Origin: Priestia megaterium
GTDB lineage: Bacteria > Bacillota > Bacilli > Bacillales > Bacillaceae_H
NCBI RefSeq assembly: GCF_023824195.1
Contig: NZ_CP085442.1
Coordinates: 1,216,001 to 1,280,000, forward strand
Length of the DNA stretch: 64,000 nt
Direction: 5' to 3'
Positions 28,508 through 37,472 of the stretch are shown here, one piece after another. The stretch's first letter is position 1. The number at the start of each line of letters is the position of its first letter. A program made the position numbers and the translations under genes. A model generated the notes under the pieces. The model was not told the DNA's origin, did no database searches, and saw nothing but the letters and a program-made list of their open reading frames with translations.

Positions 28508-29848
28508 ATGAAACGTGTCGTCATTATAGGAGGAGTAGCCGCCGGAATGAGCGCAGCTTCACAGCTTCGCCGGATGAAAGAAAAAGAAGAAGTGGAAATC
28601 CTTGTGTTTGAAAAAGGGGGAGACATCTCTTACAGCGCATGTGGCATGCCTTACTATCTGTCAGGTGTGGTAAAAGAAAAAGACGATTTGATTGCTCGGA
28701 CGAAACAAGAATTTGAAGAGCGAAATATCTCCGTCCACCTTTTTCACGAAGTAAAAGAAGTAAATCATACAAAAAAATACATAGTAGCGCAAGATGTAAA
28801 GATGCAAACTGAAAAAGAGATAACATATGATGAACTCATCATTGCAACTGGAACATCGGCTGTTAAACCCAATTTTATGAGTGATAACATGCCGAATGTA
28901 TGCACATTAAAATCATTAGAAGACAGCGCAAGAATCTATACATATCTACAGGCTCACTCCGTAGAGAAAGTCACCATTATCGGCGGAGGATATGTCGGAA
29001 TGGAAGTAGCTGAAGCAATGAAGACTTTGGGAAAAGAAGTACGGGTCATTGAACAGGGAAAGCAGATTCTATCTATTTTAGATCAAGAAATGGCAGAGCA
29101 TTTACAAAAGCAGCTAGATGACGATATTTTATTTCATTTCGAAGAAGAAGTGGAAGCATTGCTGAATTCAGATGGTTCCGTCACTCACGTTCAAACAAAC
29201 CGTCAAACATATCAAACAGATTTAGTGATTGTAAATGTAGGAGTTCGTCCGAATACGCAATTCTTAGAGAGAAACGGACTAAGAATGCTTGAGAATGGAG
29301 CTATTTTAGTAAACGAGAAGTTGGAAACTAACGTGCCTCATATCTACGCAGCAGGGGATTGTGCAACAAGCTATCACCGCGTATTAAAAAAAGATGTTCA
29401 TATTGCTCTTGGAACCATTGCCAATAAGCAAGGAAGGGTTCTTGGTTACCGATTAGGGGGAGAAAAGCGAGAATTTCCGGGTGTTGTAGGTACAAGTATT
29501 GTCAAAGTGATGGACTATGAAATTGGAAAAACCGGCATTTCAGAAAGAGAAGCAAGAGAAAATTCTCTTTTATACAAAGCCATCACAGCAGAGGCTCCGA
29601 GTCATGCTTCTTACTATCCAGGAGCTGAAAAGATTGTGATAAAACTTGTTTATCATCCTGAAACAAAAGAGATTTTTGGGGTTCAAATGATTGGTAAAGA
29701 AGGAGTAGCAAAACGAATCGATGTATTTGCGACAGCTATTACTTGCCGCCTCACAACAGATGAAATAACAATGTTAGATCTTTCGTATGCCCCTCCTTTT
29801 GCTACGGTATGGGATGCTGTACAAATTGCTGTTCAGAAAGCTGAATAG
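28508..29848 (+). CDS. CoA-disulfide reductase-like FAD/NAD(P)H oxidoreductase
   Basis: Single-cysteine member of the pyridine nucleotide-disulfide reductase family. 446 residues with the FAD motif IIGGVAAGMSAA, the active-site Cys in YSACGMPYYLSG (about residue 43), NAD(P)H motif IIGGGYVGMEVAEA and second FAD motif IYAAGDCA. This fits CoA-disulfide reductase; NADH oxidase or another disulfide/polysulfide reductase is possible. There is no C-terminal rhodanese domain. It follows the sugar importer by 86 nt but after a terminator, so it has its own promoter. Its position beside sulfur-salvage genes is suggestive only. Confidence 0.85.
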   Translation: MKRVVIIGGVAAGMSAASQLRRMKEKEEVEILVFEKGGDISYSACGMPYYLSGVVKEKDDLIARTKQEFEERNISVHLFHEVKEVNHTKKYIVAQDVKMQTEKEITYDELIIATGTSAVKPNFMSDNMPNVCTLKSLEDSARIYTYLQAHSVEKVTIIGGGYVGMEVAEAMKTLGKEVRVIEQGKQILSILDQEMAEHLQKQLDDDILFHFEEEVEALLNSDGSVTHVQTNRQTYQTDLVIVNVGVRPNTQFLERNGLRMLENGAILVNEKLETNVPHIYAAGDCATSYHRVLKKDVHIALGTIANKQGRVLGYRLGGEKREFPGVVGTSIVKVMDYEIGKTGISEREARENSLLYKAITAEAPSHASYYPGAEKIVIKLVYHPETKEIFGVQMIGKEGVAKRIDVFATAITCRLTTDEITMLDLSYAPPFATVWDAVQIAVQKAE

Positions 29849-29853
29849 AAAAA

Positions 29854-30199
29854 GATACAGGGACAAAAGTATGTTAGCTGAAGGAAGATCCGAACGAAGG
29901 GATTCTTGATTAAGAATCAACTTCGTTCGGATTTTTTCATGGTGATGGTGAACGTAGGTGTCATATATTTAGCTGCTTCTAGCTGTTGATTGGAGGGCAA
30001 GGCGAAGACTCCTGCAGGAAAAGTGGAAGAGGTGAGACCCCGCCGGAGCGTAAGCGACGAGGAGGCTCATCGGCCGCCCGCGGAAAGCGAAGCCTTGCAC
30101 GGAAATCAGCAGCGTTGGAACAAGCGGTTCAGCTCCTGTATCCCATTTGTTCGTTTTTAGATTGAATTGATTTCGTTATGTCTCAATCTCTTTTTCTAT
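29854..30199 (+). repeat. Dispersed element, copy 5 (with core)
   Basis: Begins GATACAGGGACAAAA five bases after the reductase stop. Hairpin GATCCGAACGAAG with CTTCGTTCGGAT plus T's. Core 29982-30113 with GGTGAG and CTCATC, a G-U version of the pseudoknot strand. Right end TGTCTCAATCTC plus T's at 30179-30195. Confidence 0.9.
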
Positions 30200-30280
30200 T
30201 CGACAAGCGGCATCTTTTGTCGAAAAACAACTTGTAAAAAAAAGATAAATGGTATTCCTATAGTAATGTAAGCGTTTGTA
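30199..30280 (+). promoter_or_regulatory. Putative Spo0A-box pair and cre-like site upstream of spo0E
   Basis: TTCGACAA (30199-30206) and TTGTCGAA (30217-30224) are perfect inverted copies of the Spo0A box core TTGTCGAA. TGTAAGCGTTTGTA (30267-30280) matches the catabolite-repression consensus except at the penultimate base. A -35/-10-like pair (TTTACA and TAATAA, 16-nt gap) lies near 30335-30365. Functional assignment is inference. Confidence 0.5.
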
Positions 30281-30401
30281 AATTCCGACAAAATAATTTT
30301 TTCGCAAAAAAAATGTCTATTATTGCGACTCTATTTACATATTTAGTAGAATTTGTAATAATGCGTTATAAGCTAATTTCTTTGTCATAGGAGAGGATTT
30401 T

Positions 30402-30641
30402 GTGTTTGGAGTGAGAAATAGAACGAAATCAGAGAGATTATTAGTAGAAATCGTCCTAAAAAGACAAAAGATGGTGCAACTCGGAGAAGAAAAAGGTTTG
30501 ACTAATGAAGAAACCGTTACCTGTAGTCAAGAGCTTGATCAGCTCTTACTCGTTTATCAAAAGCAGCGTTTAAAAGAAGAGGAAGATAAGACATCGTTTG
30601 CCACACTGATTAGCCGCTTTTTATCTTTTTCAAAGCTGTAA
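30402..30641 (+). CDS. spo0E: Spo0E-family aspartyl-phosphate phosphatase
   Basis: Small phosphatase that removes phosphate from Spo0A~P and so delays sporulation. The 79-residue protein forms a predicted two-helix hairpin with the family signature SQELD (Ser-Gln-x-Leu-Asp) at about residues 47-51. The basic C-terminal tail is longer than in minimal family members. Start GTG 30402 with AGGAGAGG upstream. In B. subtilis spo0E follows the mtn cluster and precedes kinD-mhqR; the same order here favours true Spo0E over paralogues such as YnzD or YisI. Confidence 0.75.
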   Translation: MFGVRNRTKSERLLVEIVLKRQKMVQLGEEKGLTNEETVTCSQELDQLLLVYQKQRLKEEEDKTSFATLISRFLSFSKL

Positions 30642-30662
30642 TGAAGGACAAGCATTCGGGAT

Positions 30663-30689
30663 CGGGCAGTAAAACAATTACGCTGCCCG
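30663..30689. repeat. Inverted repeat between spo0E and ZIP gene
   Basis: CGGGCAG and CTGCCCG separated by 13 nt, between convergent genes. Neither side carries a T-run, so it is only a weak terminator candidate. Confidence 0.4.
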
Positions 30690-30705
30690 TGGCCTCTCTT
30701 CAGCT

Positions 30706-31437
30706 TTAAAAAATGTTAATTAAAAAAATCATAAACAAAATACCAAAAATAAACGAATAAGTAGCAAATCTTTCGTTTCCATCGCCGTGACTTTCCGGAA
30801 TCAACTCTTTATAAATAATAAAAAGCATGGCTCCAGCAGCAAAAGCTAATCCATATGAAACGAGAGAATCAACAAAATTAGTTAAATAAAACCCGAGTAA
30901 AGAAGTTACAATCTCAACGGAGCCTGTAAGGGTCGCAATTAAAAATGCTTTTATTTTACTGATATTTTGCTGAGCTAAAAATAGCGCGACCAACAGTCCT
31001 TCAGGTGCATTTTGAAGACCGATTGCAAGGGCGATTAAGTTCCCTGTATTTTCAACATTTGAAGCGTAGCTAACACCAACAGACAGTCCTTCAGGAAGGT
31101 TATGCAAAGTAATAGCGGAAACAATTAAAAGTGCTTTTTCATCAAATTGAATGCCGGTTTTAGAATGCTCAAGATCAATGTGAGGAATATTCTGCTCCAA
31201 GAGTGTTAATGTTACAACTCCAAGCAGTAAGCCAATGGCTAAGGAAAAAAAACCGCCGCTTTGAAGAGATTCTGGAATCAAACTCATAGTAGAAGCTGCT
31301 GTCATAATACCTGCAGTGAGCGCAAGAAGTATATCTTTCCAGCGATGAGTCAATTCTTGATTCAAAAACAGAATAGGCAAAGCGCCTACTCCAGTCGATA
31401 GCGCAGAAAGAATGCTTCCAATTAGTACTTCAGTCAT
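30706..31437 (-). CDS. ZIP-family metal transporter
   Basis: Divalent metal (Zn2+ and similar) permease of the plasma membrane. 243 residues with about eight hydrophobic helices and the two metal-site motifs HNLPEGLSVGVS and QNAPEGLLVALF, plus KELIPESHGDGNE near the C-terminus. I start at ATG 31437 (MTEVLIGSIL), preceded by AAAAGGAG 8 nt away; the longer frame adds a very basic, implausible N-terminus. Monocistronic. Confidence 0.88.
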   Translation of the reverse strand: MTEVLIGSILSALSTGVGALPILFLNQELTHRWKDILLALTAGIMTAASTMSLIPESLQSGGFFSLAIGLLLGVVTLTLLEQNIPHIDLEHSKTGIQFDEKALLIVSAITLHNLPEGLSVGVSYASNVENTGNLIALAIGLQNAPEGLLVALFLAQQNISKIKAFLIATLTGSVEIVTSLLGFYLTNFVDSLVSYGLAFAAGAMLFIIYKELIPESHGDGNERFATYSFIFGILFMIFLINIF

Positions 31438-31562
31438 AAACCGTCTCCTTTTACGTATTCTTCTTTTTATCCTCAATTCACATCGTTCTTTTAGTGTATG
31501 TTTTTTTGTTTTCTATGAGCATGACTATTTTAAAAGTGAATAGCTTTATACAATAACCTTAC

Positions 31563-31597
31563 AAAAAAGTTGAACCAGTGAAGGTTCAACTTTTTAG
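31563..31597 (-). terminator. Terminator of the DUF4931 gene
   Basis: AAAAAGTTGAACC with GGTTCAACTTTTT, 5-6 nt loop, flanked by A/T tracts. Confidence 0.85.
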
Positions 31598-32361
31598 GTA
31601 AAGTACAGCTCCTGAACTTGGTTAGCAATGTGCTCAAGCTTATTGGAAACTTGAGGAATGCCATATCCTACATACAAAGGAGATGTGGCAAAGCGAGGAA
31701 TGATTTTCGCCGCAATTTTGCCATTTTTAAGATTATAAAAAAATAAGTTGTAGCTCGTGCAGCTACGATGAAAATGATTTAATAAATAGTGAGCAGCCGT
31801 TTGAAGATAATCTGCAAACGCGTGCAGCTCTTTGTCAAGCTGATCCGTTATCACGTTAAATTCAAAAAAGCCCATTCTAGGTTTTACAGATAAATTAAAT
31901 GTGACGTGTTCATTTTGGGCAATTGTGACTCCTTCAAACTGCTCTAGCTTCACATTTTCATTTACATCCATCTCATTTAAACCAATAATTTGCATATGAG
32001 GATGTCGTAATGATCCTCCGGACATGGGGCCGTGGTTTTTAAAGAAAAGAACAGAAGCATATTCTCCGCTGTTCATCATAGATATCCATCGTTCAGTAGC
32101 GAAGCTCAGCAAGGTGTACAGATGTTCCTTTGAATAAATAGATAGTTCCGAAGAACATTCATCGGTCTCAATAATAACCGTCTGATAAGCATCTTGCAGA
32201 ACGGGAAACTTATTTTTCAGCCAAATGATAGGTCCTTGTTTTTCAATGATGCCTGTAAGAGATTCTACGTCGCAAAAGGGACAGGGATTTTGCCGGTTAA
32301 CGATTGTTTCAGGCTTTTGTGAACCAATCGCGGAATTAAATAATAAATGGGTTGGTTTCAT
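31594..32361 (-). CDS. DUF4931 / GalT-like HIT-superfamily protein
   Basis: 255 residues resembling galactose-1-phosphate uridylyltransferase: a CPFC zinc-type pair near residue 29 and an HPHMQI motif near residue 122, equivalent to the HPH active site. Nucleotidyl transfer or hydrolysis is therefore likely, but no substrate is known and no galactose genes are adjacent. I prefer the second of two close ATGs (32361, MKPTHLL), because AAGGTG lies 7 nt before it and only 1 nt before the first. Confidence 0.75.
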   Translation of the reverse strand: MKPTHLLFNSAIGSQKPETIVNRQNPCPFCDVESLTGIIEKQGPIIWLKNKFPVLQDAYQTVIIETDECSSELSIYSKEHLYTLLSFATERWISMMNSGEYASVLFFKNHGPMSGGSLRHPHMQIIGLNEMDVNENVKLEQFEGVTIAQNEHVTFNLSVKPRMGFFEFNVITDQLDKELHAFADYLQTAAHYLLNHFHRSCTSYNLFFYNLKNGKIAAKIIPRFATSPLYVGYGIPQVSNKLEHIANQVQELYFT

Positions 32362-32518
32362 AATCATTCACCTTTTTATGTAATGGTCATATGTTTATTG
32401 TATTAAAAGCATATGTATAAATCCACTTATATACATTTTTTATCAAAAAAATTGTACAAGCGGAGAGAATAACCGATGAAATAAGCCTGCTTTGATTGAC
32501 TTTGAAGGGAAATTTTAG

Positions 32519-32547
32519 TATTATCTTGATATCAAGATAATATTAAA
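32519..32547 (+). promoter_or_regulatory. MarR-type operator palindrome
   Basis: TTATCTTGAT and ATCAAGATAA form a perfect 20-bp palindrome (32521-32540), extended with one mismatch on both sides. It is 20 nt before the regulator's start codon, so autoregulation is expected. The TATCT...AGATA layout resembles the reported MhqR box. Confidence 0.75.
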
Positions 32548-32560
32548 GGAACTGATTAAA

Positions 32561-33031
32561 ATGACGAATGATGTAACTAGAGAAGAGTTAGACCAATCTC
32601 TTAAATTATTTATTGTACTATCTCGTGCCAATCGTTCAATTAATGATCATGTGCATAAATTTATTCAACAGCATGGAATGAATCCAACCGAATTTGCTGT
32701 CCTAGAGTTATTGTACCACAAAGGTCAGCAGCCTCTGCAGCAAATTGGCGGAAAAATTCTATTAGCAAGCGGCAGTATTACGTATGTAGTAGACAAGCTT
32801 GAGAAAAAAGGTTTCTTAGAGCGCGTTGCTTGTCCGAACGATCGCCGTGTAACCTATGCAGCTATCACCAAGCAAGGCAAGGAAATGATTGAAAGCATGT
32901 TTCCGAGTCATGAAAAAAGAATTCATGATATTTTATCCGTTCTGTCTAGCGAAGAAAAGGAAGTTGCTATTTCGATGCTTAAGAAATTAGGGCACTATGC
33001 AGATGAATTTTTACCGGAATCGACTGATTAA
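32561..33031 (+). CDS. mhqR: MarR-family regulator, MhqR-like
   Basis: 156-residue winged-helix repressor with recognition region GGKILLASGSITYVVDKLEKKGFLER and wing PNDRRVTYAAITKQG. In B. subtilis MhqR represses dioxygenase and quinone reductase genes and responds to quinones. The sequence core LKLFIVLSRA and NPTEFAVLELLYHKG and the position between spo0E and clpE match B. subtilis mhqR (ykvE). Only one Cys is visible (RVACPNDRR), so a simple two-Cys redox switch is unlikely. Preceded by a 20-bp palindrome. Confidence 0.75.
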   Translation: MTNDVTREELDQSLKLFIVLSRANRSINDHVHKFIQQHGMNPTEFAVLELLYHKGQQPLQQIGGKILLASGSITYVVDKLEKKGFLERVACPNDRRVTYAAITKQGKEMIESMFPSHEKRIHDILSVLSSEEKEVAISMLKKLGHYADEFLPESTD

Positions 33032-33043
33032 CTAAGGAAAAGC

Positions 33044-33374
33044 GAGGCTGGGACAAACGTGTTTTAGTTGAAAGAAGATCCGAACGATTCATCGTTCGGA
33101 TTTTTTCATTGTGGTGGTGAACATAGATTTGATGTATGTAGTTGCTTCTAGCTGTTGAGTGAAGGGCAAGGCGAAGACTCCTGCGGGAAAAGCGGAACAG
33201 GTAAGACCCTCGCAGGAGCGGAAGCGACGAGGAGGCTTACCGACCGCCCGCGGAAAGCGAAGTCTTGCACGGGAATCAACAGTGGTCTAACAAGCGATCC
33301 ATACTAGCTTCTTTATTCAATTTGTTCGCCTGTAGATTCCATTGATTTAGTTAGGTCTCAATCTCGTTTTTTCT
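33044..33374 (+). repeat. Dispersed element, copy 6 (with core)
   Basis: Starts 12 nt after the mhqR stop. It has a short hairpin ATCCGAACGAT with ATCGTTCGGAT, then core 33151-33283. The pseudoknot strand is GGTAAG (33200-33205) with CTTACC (33236-33241), a compensated A-U replacement of the G-C pair in other copies. The main stem has one bulged T (CCCTCGCAGGAG). Right end GGTCTCAATCTC plus T's. The 122 bases from here to the next gene contain nothing else clear. Confidence 0.9.
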
Positions 33375-33496
33375 ATGACTTCTTTCATGATCAATCGACA
33401 TAAAAAATAAAAAGTGACAAAAAATTGAAATTAACAGGAATACAGCTAGATAAAAACGAATTAGGTTACATACAGACAATAGAGGAAGGGGAACAA

Positions 33497-35194
33497 ATGA
33501 TGAAATTTGAGAATTATACATATACACGACCTGATATGAATGAAATTGAAAAGCAATTTGAAAAGGCCATTACACATTTTACGGAAGCAGCGTCAGTCAG
33601 TCAGCAAAACGAGGCAATTCGTCTAGCAAATGACGCGTATTCCAAGTACAGCACCATGGGGAACATCTGCTATATTCGTCATTCTATAGACACAGCGAAT
33701 GAATTTTATAAAGAAGAACAAGACTATTTTGATGAAACACAGCCGCTTTTAGAAGGATATGTAGAGAAATTTTACAAAGCGTTAATCTCTTCGCCTTTTA
33801 AAGAGCAACTAGAAGAAAAATGGGGCAAGCAGCTGTTTTCTCTTGCTGAAATGCAGTTAAAAACATTTTCGCCGGAAATAGTAAAAGAGCTGCAGGAAGA
33901 AAATAAGCTATCGTCTCAATATACGAAACTAGTGGCGTCAGCTAAAATTGTATTTGAAGGCGAAGAAAGAACGTTAGCCCAGCTCGATCCGTTCATGGAA
34001 TCACCTGATCGAGAAATGAGAAAAAAAGCAGCAGAAGCGAAGTCTCAATTTTTCACCGATCATGAAGAGGAATTTGATGATATTTACGATAAACTTGTAA
34101 AAGTACGTACAAAGCTTGCTGAAAAATTAGGCTATAAAAATTTCGTAGAAGTGGGCTATGCTCGTATGTCTAGAATAGGCTACGATGCTGAAATGGTTGC
34201 CGCTTTTCGCAAACAAGTAAAAGAGTATATCGTTCCCCTTACTGAAAAATTAAAAAAGCGTCAGCAGGAAAGAATTCAAGTAGAGAGCTTAACTTATTAT
34301 GATGAACCGTTTCAGTTTGAAACAGGAAACGCAGTGCCAAAAGGTGATGAAAAGTGGATTATTGAAAATGGACGGGTTATGTATAAGGAGCTTTCTAAAG
34401 AGACGGACGAATTTTTTTCATTTATGCTTGAAAATAATTTGATGGATTTAGTCGCTAAAAAGGGCAAAGCAGGCGGAGGCTACTGTACGTTTATTGAAGA
34501 ATACAAAGCGCCGTTTATTTTTTCAAATTTTAATGGAACATCAGGCGATATTGATGTGTTAACGCATGAAGCAGGGCACGCTTTTCAAGTGTATTCCAGC
34601 CGAGATATGGAAACCAATGAGTATCACTGGCCTACGCATGAAGGAGCCGAAATTCATTCAATGAGCATGGAATATTTTACATGGCCTTGGATGGAGTTGT
34701 TCTTTAAAGAAGACAAAGATAAATACCAGTTTTCGCATTTAAGCTCAGGCTTAACTTTCCTGCCTTACGGGGTAGCGGTAGATGAATTTCAGCATGCTGT
34801 ATACGAACGCCCTGAGATGACGCCTTCGGAACGAAAACAAACGTGGCGAGAAATTGAAAAGAAATATATGCCTTCTAAAAACTATGACGGCCATCACTAT
34901 CTAGAAAGCGGGGGCTTCTGGCAGCGCCAGCTTCATATTTACACGTCTCCATTTTATTATATTGACTACACCCTCGCTCAAATTTGTGCATTTCAATTTT
35001 GGAAAAAAGATCGAGAAAATCATGAACAAGCATGGCAAGATTACGTTCATTTGTGTAAGCTTGGCGGAAGTAAGCCATTTTTAGAATTAGTAGAGGAAGC
35101 GAATTTAATCTCTCCATTCGAAGAGGGCTGCGTGCAGTCTGTAGTAGATGAAATTGAAAACTATTTAAATAGTATTGATGATAAAAAGCTATAA
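33497..35194 (+). CDS. M3-family oligoendopeptidase
   Basis: Zinc metallopeptidase of the thimet/oligoendopeptidase F family, probably a cytosolic peptide-degrading enzyme. 565 residues with the HExxH motif in LTHEAGHAFQVY and the downstream metal-ligand Glu region HEGAEIHSMSMEYFTWPW. Start ATG 33497 (MMKFENYTYTRP) with GGAAGGGG 6 nt upstream; the TTG 72 nt earlier lacks a ribosome site. No secretion signal. Confidence 0.88.
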   Translation: MMKFENYTYTRPDMNEIEKQFEKAITHFTEAASVSQQNEAIRLANDAYSKYSTMGNICYIRHSIDTANEFYKEEQDYFDETQPLLEGYVEKFYKALISSPFKEQLEEKWGKQLFSLAEMQLKTFSPEIVKELQEENKLSSQYTKLVASAKIVFEGEERTLAQLDPFMESPDREMRKKAAEAKSQFFTDHEEEFDDIYDKLVKVRTKLAEKLGYKNFVEVGYARMSRIGYDAEMVAAFRKQVKEYIVPLTEKLKKRQQERIQVESLTYYDEPFQFETGNAVPKGDEKWIIENGRVMYKELSKETDEFFSFMLENNLMDLVAKKGKAGGGYCTFIEEYKAPFIFSNFNGTSGDIDVLTHEAGHAFQVYSSRDMETNEYHWPTHEGAEIHSMSMEYFTWPWMELFFKEDKDKYQFSHLSSGLTFLPYGVAVDEFQHAVYERPEMTPSERKQTWREIEKKYMPSKNYDGHHYLESGGFWQRQLHIYTSPFYYIDYTLAQICAFQFWKKDRENHEQAWQDYVHLCKLGGSKPFLELVEEANLISPFEEGCVQSVVDEIENYLNSIDDKKL

Positions 35195-35220
35195 AAAAAG
35201 CCGCGTTTGCGGCTTTTTTT
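35193..35220. terminator. Bidirectional terminator
   Basis: AAAAAAAGCCGC with GCGGCTTTTTTT around GTTT, between the convergent peptidase and kinase genes. Confidence 0.92.
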
Positions 35221-36802
35221 ATTGACATGTTCCTTCTTTCCATAGAGGAATCGTAAGGGTAACGCTGGTTCCTTCGCCAACAGTGCTTTTAATCTCAAAT
35301 GTTCCTTTATGCTGATACAAAATGTTTTTAATCACAACAAGTCCAAGACCGGTGCCTGAGGGCTTCGTGGTAAAAAAGGGTTTTTGAATGTGCGTAAGCA
35401 AATTTGAGGGAATGCCGACTCCTGTATCTTTAATGAAAATAGTAAGATCTTTAGTATGCTGAGTAACGTTTAAATGAATTTCTCCTCCGCTAGGCATAGC
35501 TTCGAGCGCATTTTTTAATAAGTTAATGAGTACTTGCTTAATTTGATTTGCATCACAGCAGATGTATGTATGCGGGGCTTCCACCTGCGTTTTAACTACG
35601 ACATTTTTTAATACACATTCTGATTCATACAGAAGAATAACGTCATTTAAAATAGTAGAGAATGCATGCTTTTTCATAACCGTATCATGAGGTTTAGCGA
35701 GCAATAAAAATTCTCCAACGATTGAGTTAATACGATTCAGTTCACTCAGCATGATGGTTGTATAAGAATGATAGCAGCTGCTGTCTTCATGAATAAGCTG
35801 AATAAATCCATTCAGAGAAGTAAGCGGATTTCGAATTTCATGAGCGATTCCCGCTGCCATTTCGCCGGCTAAAGATAATTTATCGGTTTGGCGAAGGAAT
35901 TTTTCTGTTTCCTTTTCTTCGGTAAGGTCACGTGAAATACCAAAAAGCGCAACGACCTGTTTATCACGATTAAAAATAGGTGAAACAGTGATTTCTACAT
36001 CAATTATTTTTCCGTCTTTTCGCTTATCTTGGGTTTCAAAGGCTACCAGCTTTTCTCCTTTTTTAACCCTTTCTAATCGGCTTTCAGCGTCGCCTTTTAA
36101 GCCAGCAGGAATAAATGGAATGGCCTTTCCAACAATTTCTTCCGCTTTCCATCCGTATATTTGCTCAAAAGCATCGTTTACTCTAATCACTTTACCGTCT
36201 AGACTGAACACGGCAATGGCGTCGCGATTGTATGTAAAAAAAGATTGTAAATACTCTTGAGCTGAATACAGTTCATCTTCGGTTTTGTTCATTTTGACCG
36301 TGTTAATAGCAATCAGTTTTTTAGAGAAATGAGCACAGTACAACAAAATAATCATTGTGATCAGCGTAAACAAAATGAAATAAACGATATCTAATTTCAC
36401 GAAGGTCACAGATGTAAAAAGAGTGTTGCTTACATAAAAGTACAAAACAATTATTATGGACATAAATGTAGAAATTACAATAGCGATATAGCTATAATAA
36501 ATAAAGCTAACAATTATTCCAAGAAACAAAAACAAATAATTAATAACAGCAGGTTCAATAGATGTCATGTACGCAATATAGGCATAATAGCATATGAAAA
36601 AAGAATACATAATGATAGCAGGATGAAAACGAAAGTAATACATAGCCGTCACTAACAGTAATAAAATCCCTCCGCTTATAAAAACAATCATATGAGGAGC
36701 GGCTGCAATAAAGTGGTATAAAACAATGTGAACAAAATATAGCAGCCAAAAAATAAGTAAAAGAACAAAATTCCGTTTTTTTATGAGGTTGTGTGATTCC
36801 AT
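35219..36802 (-). CDS. Membrane PAS histidine kinase of the sporulation-kinase type
   Basis: 527 residues. An N-terminal hydrophobic region with about six membrane helices (residues 10-185) is followed by a single PAS domain (about 200-315, with VNDAFEQIYGWKAEE) and its PAC segment. The kinase core has H-box AHEIRNPLTSLNGFIQLI, N-box QVLINLLKNALEA, and G-boxes DTGVGIP and GTGLGL. The H-box resembles those of Spo0F-directed kinases. No partner regulator is adjacent. I start at ATG 36802 (MESHNLIKK), with AAAGGGA upstream. Its position corresponds to kinD in B. subtilis, but the topology looks more like KinB, so no symbol is given. Confidence 0.82.
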   Translation of the reverse strand: MESHNLIKKRNFVLLLIFWLLYFVHIVLYHFIAAAPHMIVFISGGILLLLVTAMYYFRFHPAIIMYSFFICYYAYIAYMTSIEPAVINYLFLFLGIIVSFIYYSYIAIVISTFMSIIIVLYFYVSNTLFTSVTFVKLDIVYFILFTLITMIILLYCAHFSKKLIAINTVKMNKTEDELYSAQEYLQSFFTYNRDAIAVFSLDGKVIRVNDAFEQIYGWKAEEIVGKAIPFIPAGLKGDAESRLERVKKGEKLVAFETQDKRKDGKIIDVEITVSPIFNRDKQVVALFGISRDLTEEKETEKFLRQTDKLSLAGEMAAGIAHEIRNPLTSLNGFIQLIHEDSSCYHSYTTIMLSELNRINSIVGEFLLLAKPHDTVMKKHAFSTILNDVILLYESECVLKNVVVKTQVEAPHTYICCDANQIKQVLINLLKNALEAMPSGGEIHLNVTQHTKDLTIFIKDTGVGIPSNLLTHIQKPFFTTKPSGTGLGLVVIKNILYQHKGTFEIKSTVGEGTSVTLTIPLWKEGTCQ

Positions 36803-37142
36803 AAAAAATCCCTTTCTTAAATGATGAATAATTTTATAGGAGAATAACTTTATAGTCATCTAGTCGCACGGTATAGTAATATATCACTCATATTAGCATA
36901 GTTACAACTGTGTGAATAGACGAATTGAGTACTTAGACCAAGGAAGATAGATCTAGAATACAGCGGGCTATAAACTATTAAGGAAATATGAGCGGAATAT
37001 GAACGAAATGAAAGAGATGTAAAGCTTTTGTAATAACCTTGTAAAAGTGAACTTTTTTCTAATTGGATAGGCTATACTGCCAGTAGAGCCATATGAATGG
37101 TGACTACATAGAGGCTCAGATGATTCGAAAGGAGACGGTAAA
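36803..37142. other. Intergenic region, little recognisable
   Basis: Divergent spacer between the kinase and the small lipoprotein gene. It contains a -10-like TATACT (37073-37078) about 65 nt before the lipoprotein gene and AT-rich tracts on the kinase side. No riboswitch, terminator or long inverted repeat was seen. Confidence 0.4.
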
Positions 37143-37421
37143 ATGAACAAAAGTTTATTAGTCAAGTTATTTGGATCACTTCTAGCAATTATGTTAATCA
37201 CAGCATGCAACTCACAAACGGATGAAAAAGATGCCACAGAACAGCAAACAGAACAGTCGGATGATACTCAAGCGGAGGATACAACTACAGATGATTCACA
37301 GGAAACAATGAAGCAAGACGAAGCAGCTGATTCGTCTGAGGATGAAGCAACTGATGATCAAGAAGAATCAACGGATAGTGCCGGCGAAAAAACAGACGAA
37401 AAAACAGATGAAAGTAAATAA
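37143..37421 (+). CDS. Small acidic lipoprotein
   Basis: 92 residues: a typical signal sequence with lipobox LITAC (Cys at about residue 22), then an almost entirely Asp/Glu/Gln/Ser/Thr-rich, presumably disordered tail with no Trp or Pro. It should be anchored on the outer face of the membrane. Function unknown; an acidic tail could bind cations. AAAGGAG lies 8 nt before the ATG. Confidence 0.75.
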   Translation: MNKSLLVKLFGSLLAIMLITACNSQTDEKDATEQQTEQSDDTQAEDTTTDDSQETMKQDEAADSSEDEATDDQEESTDSAGEKTDEKTDESK

Positions 37422-37440
37422 ACGTAAGTATTTCTATAAA

Positions 37441-37470
37441 AAAAAGCGACTCAAGTAGAGTCGCTTTTTC
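37441..37470. terminator. Bidirectional terminator
   Basis: AAAAAGCGACTC with GAGTCGCTTTTT, 5-nt loop, between the lipoprotein gene and convergent clpE. Confidence 0.9.
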
Positions 37471-37472
37471 TA

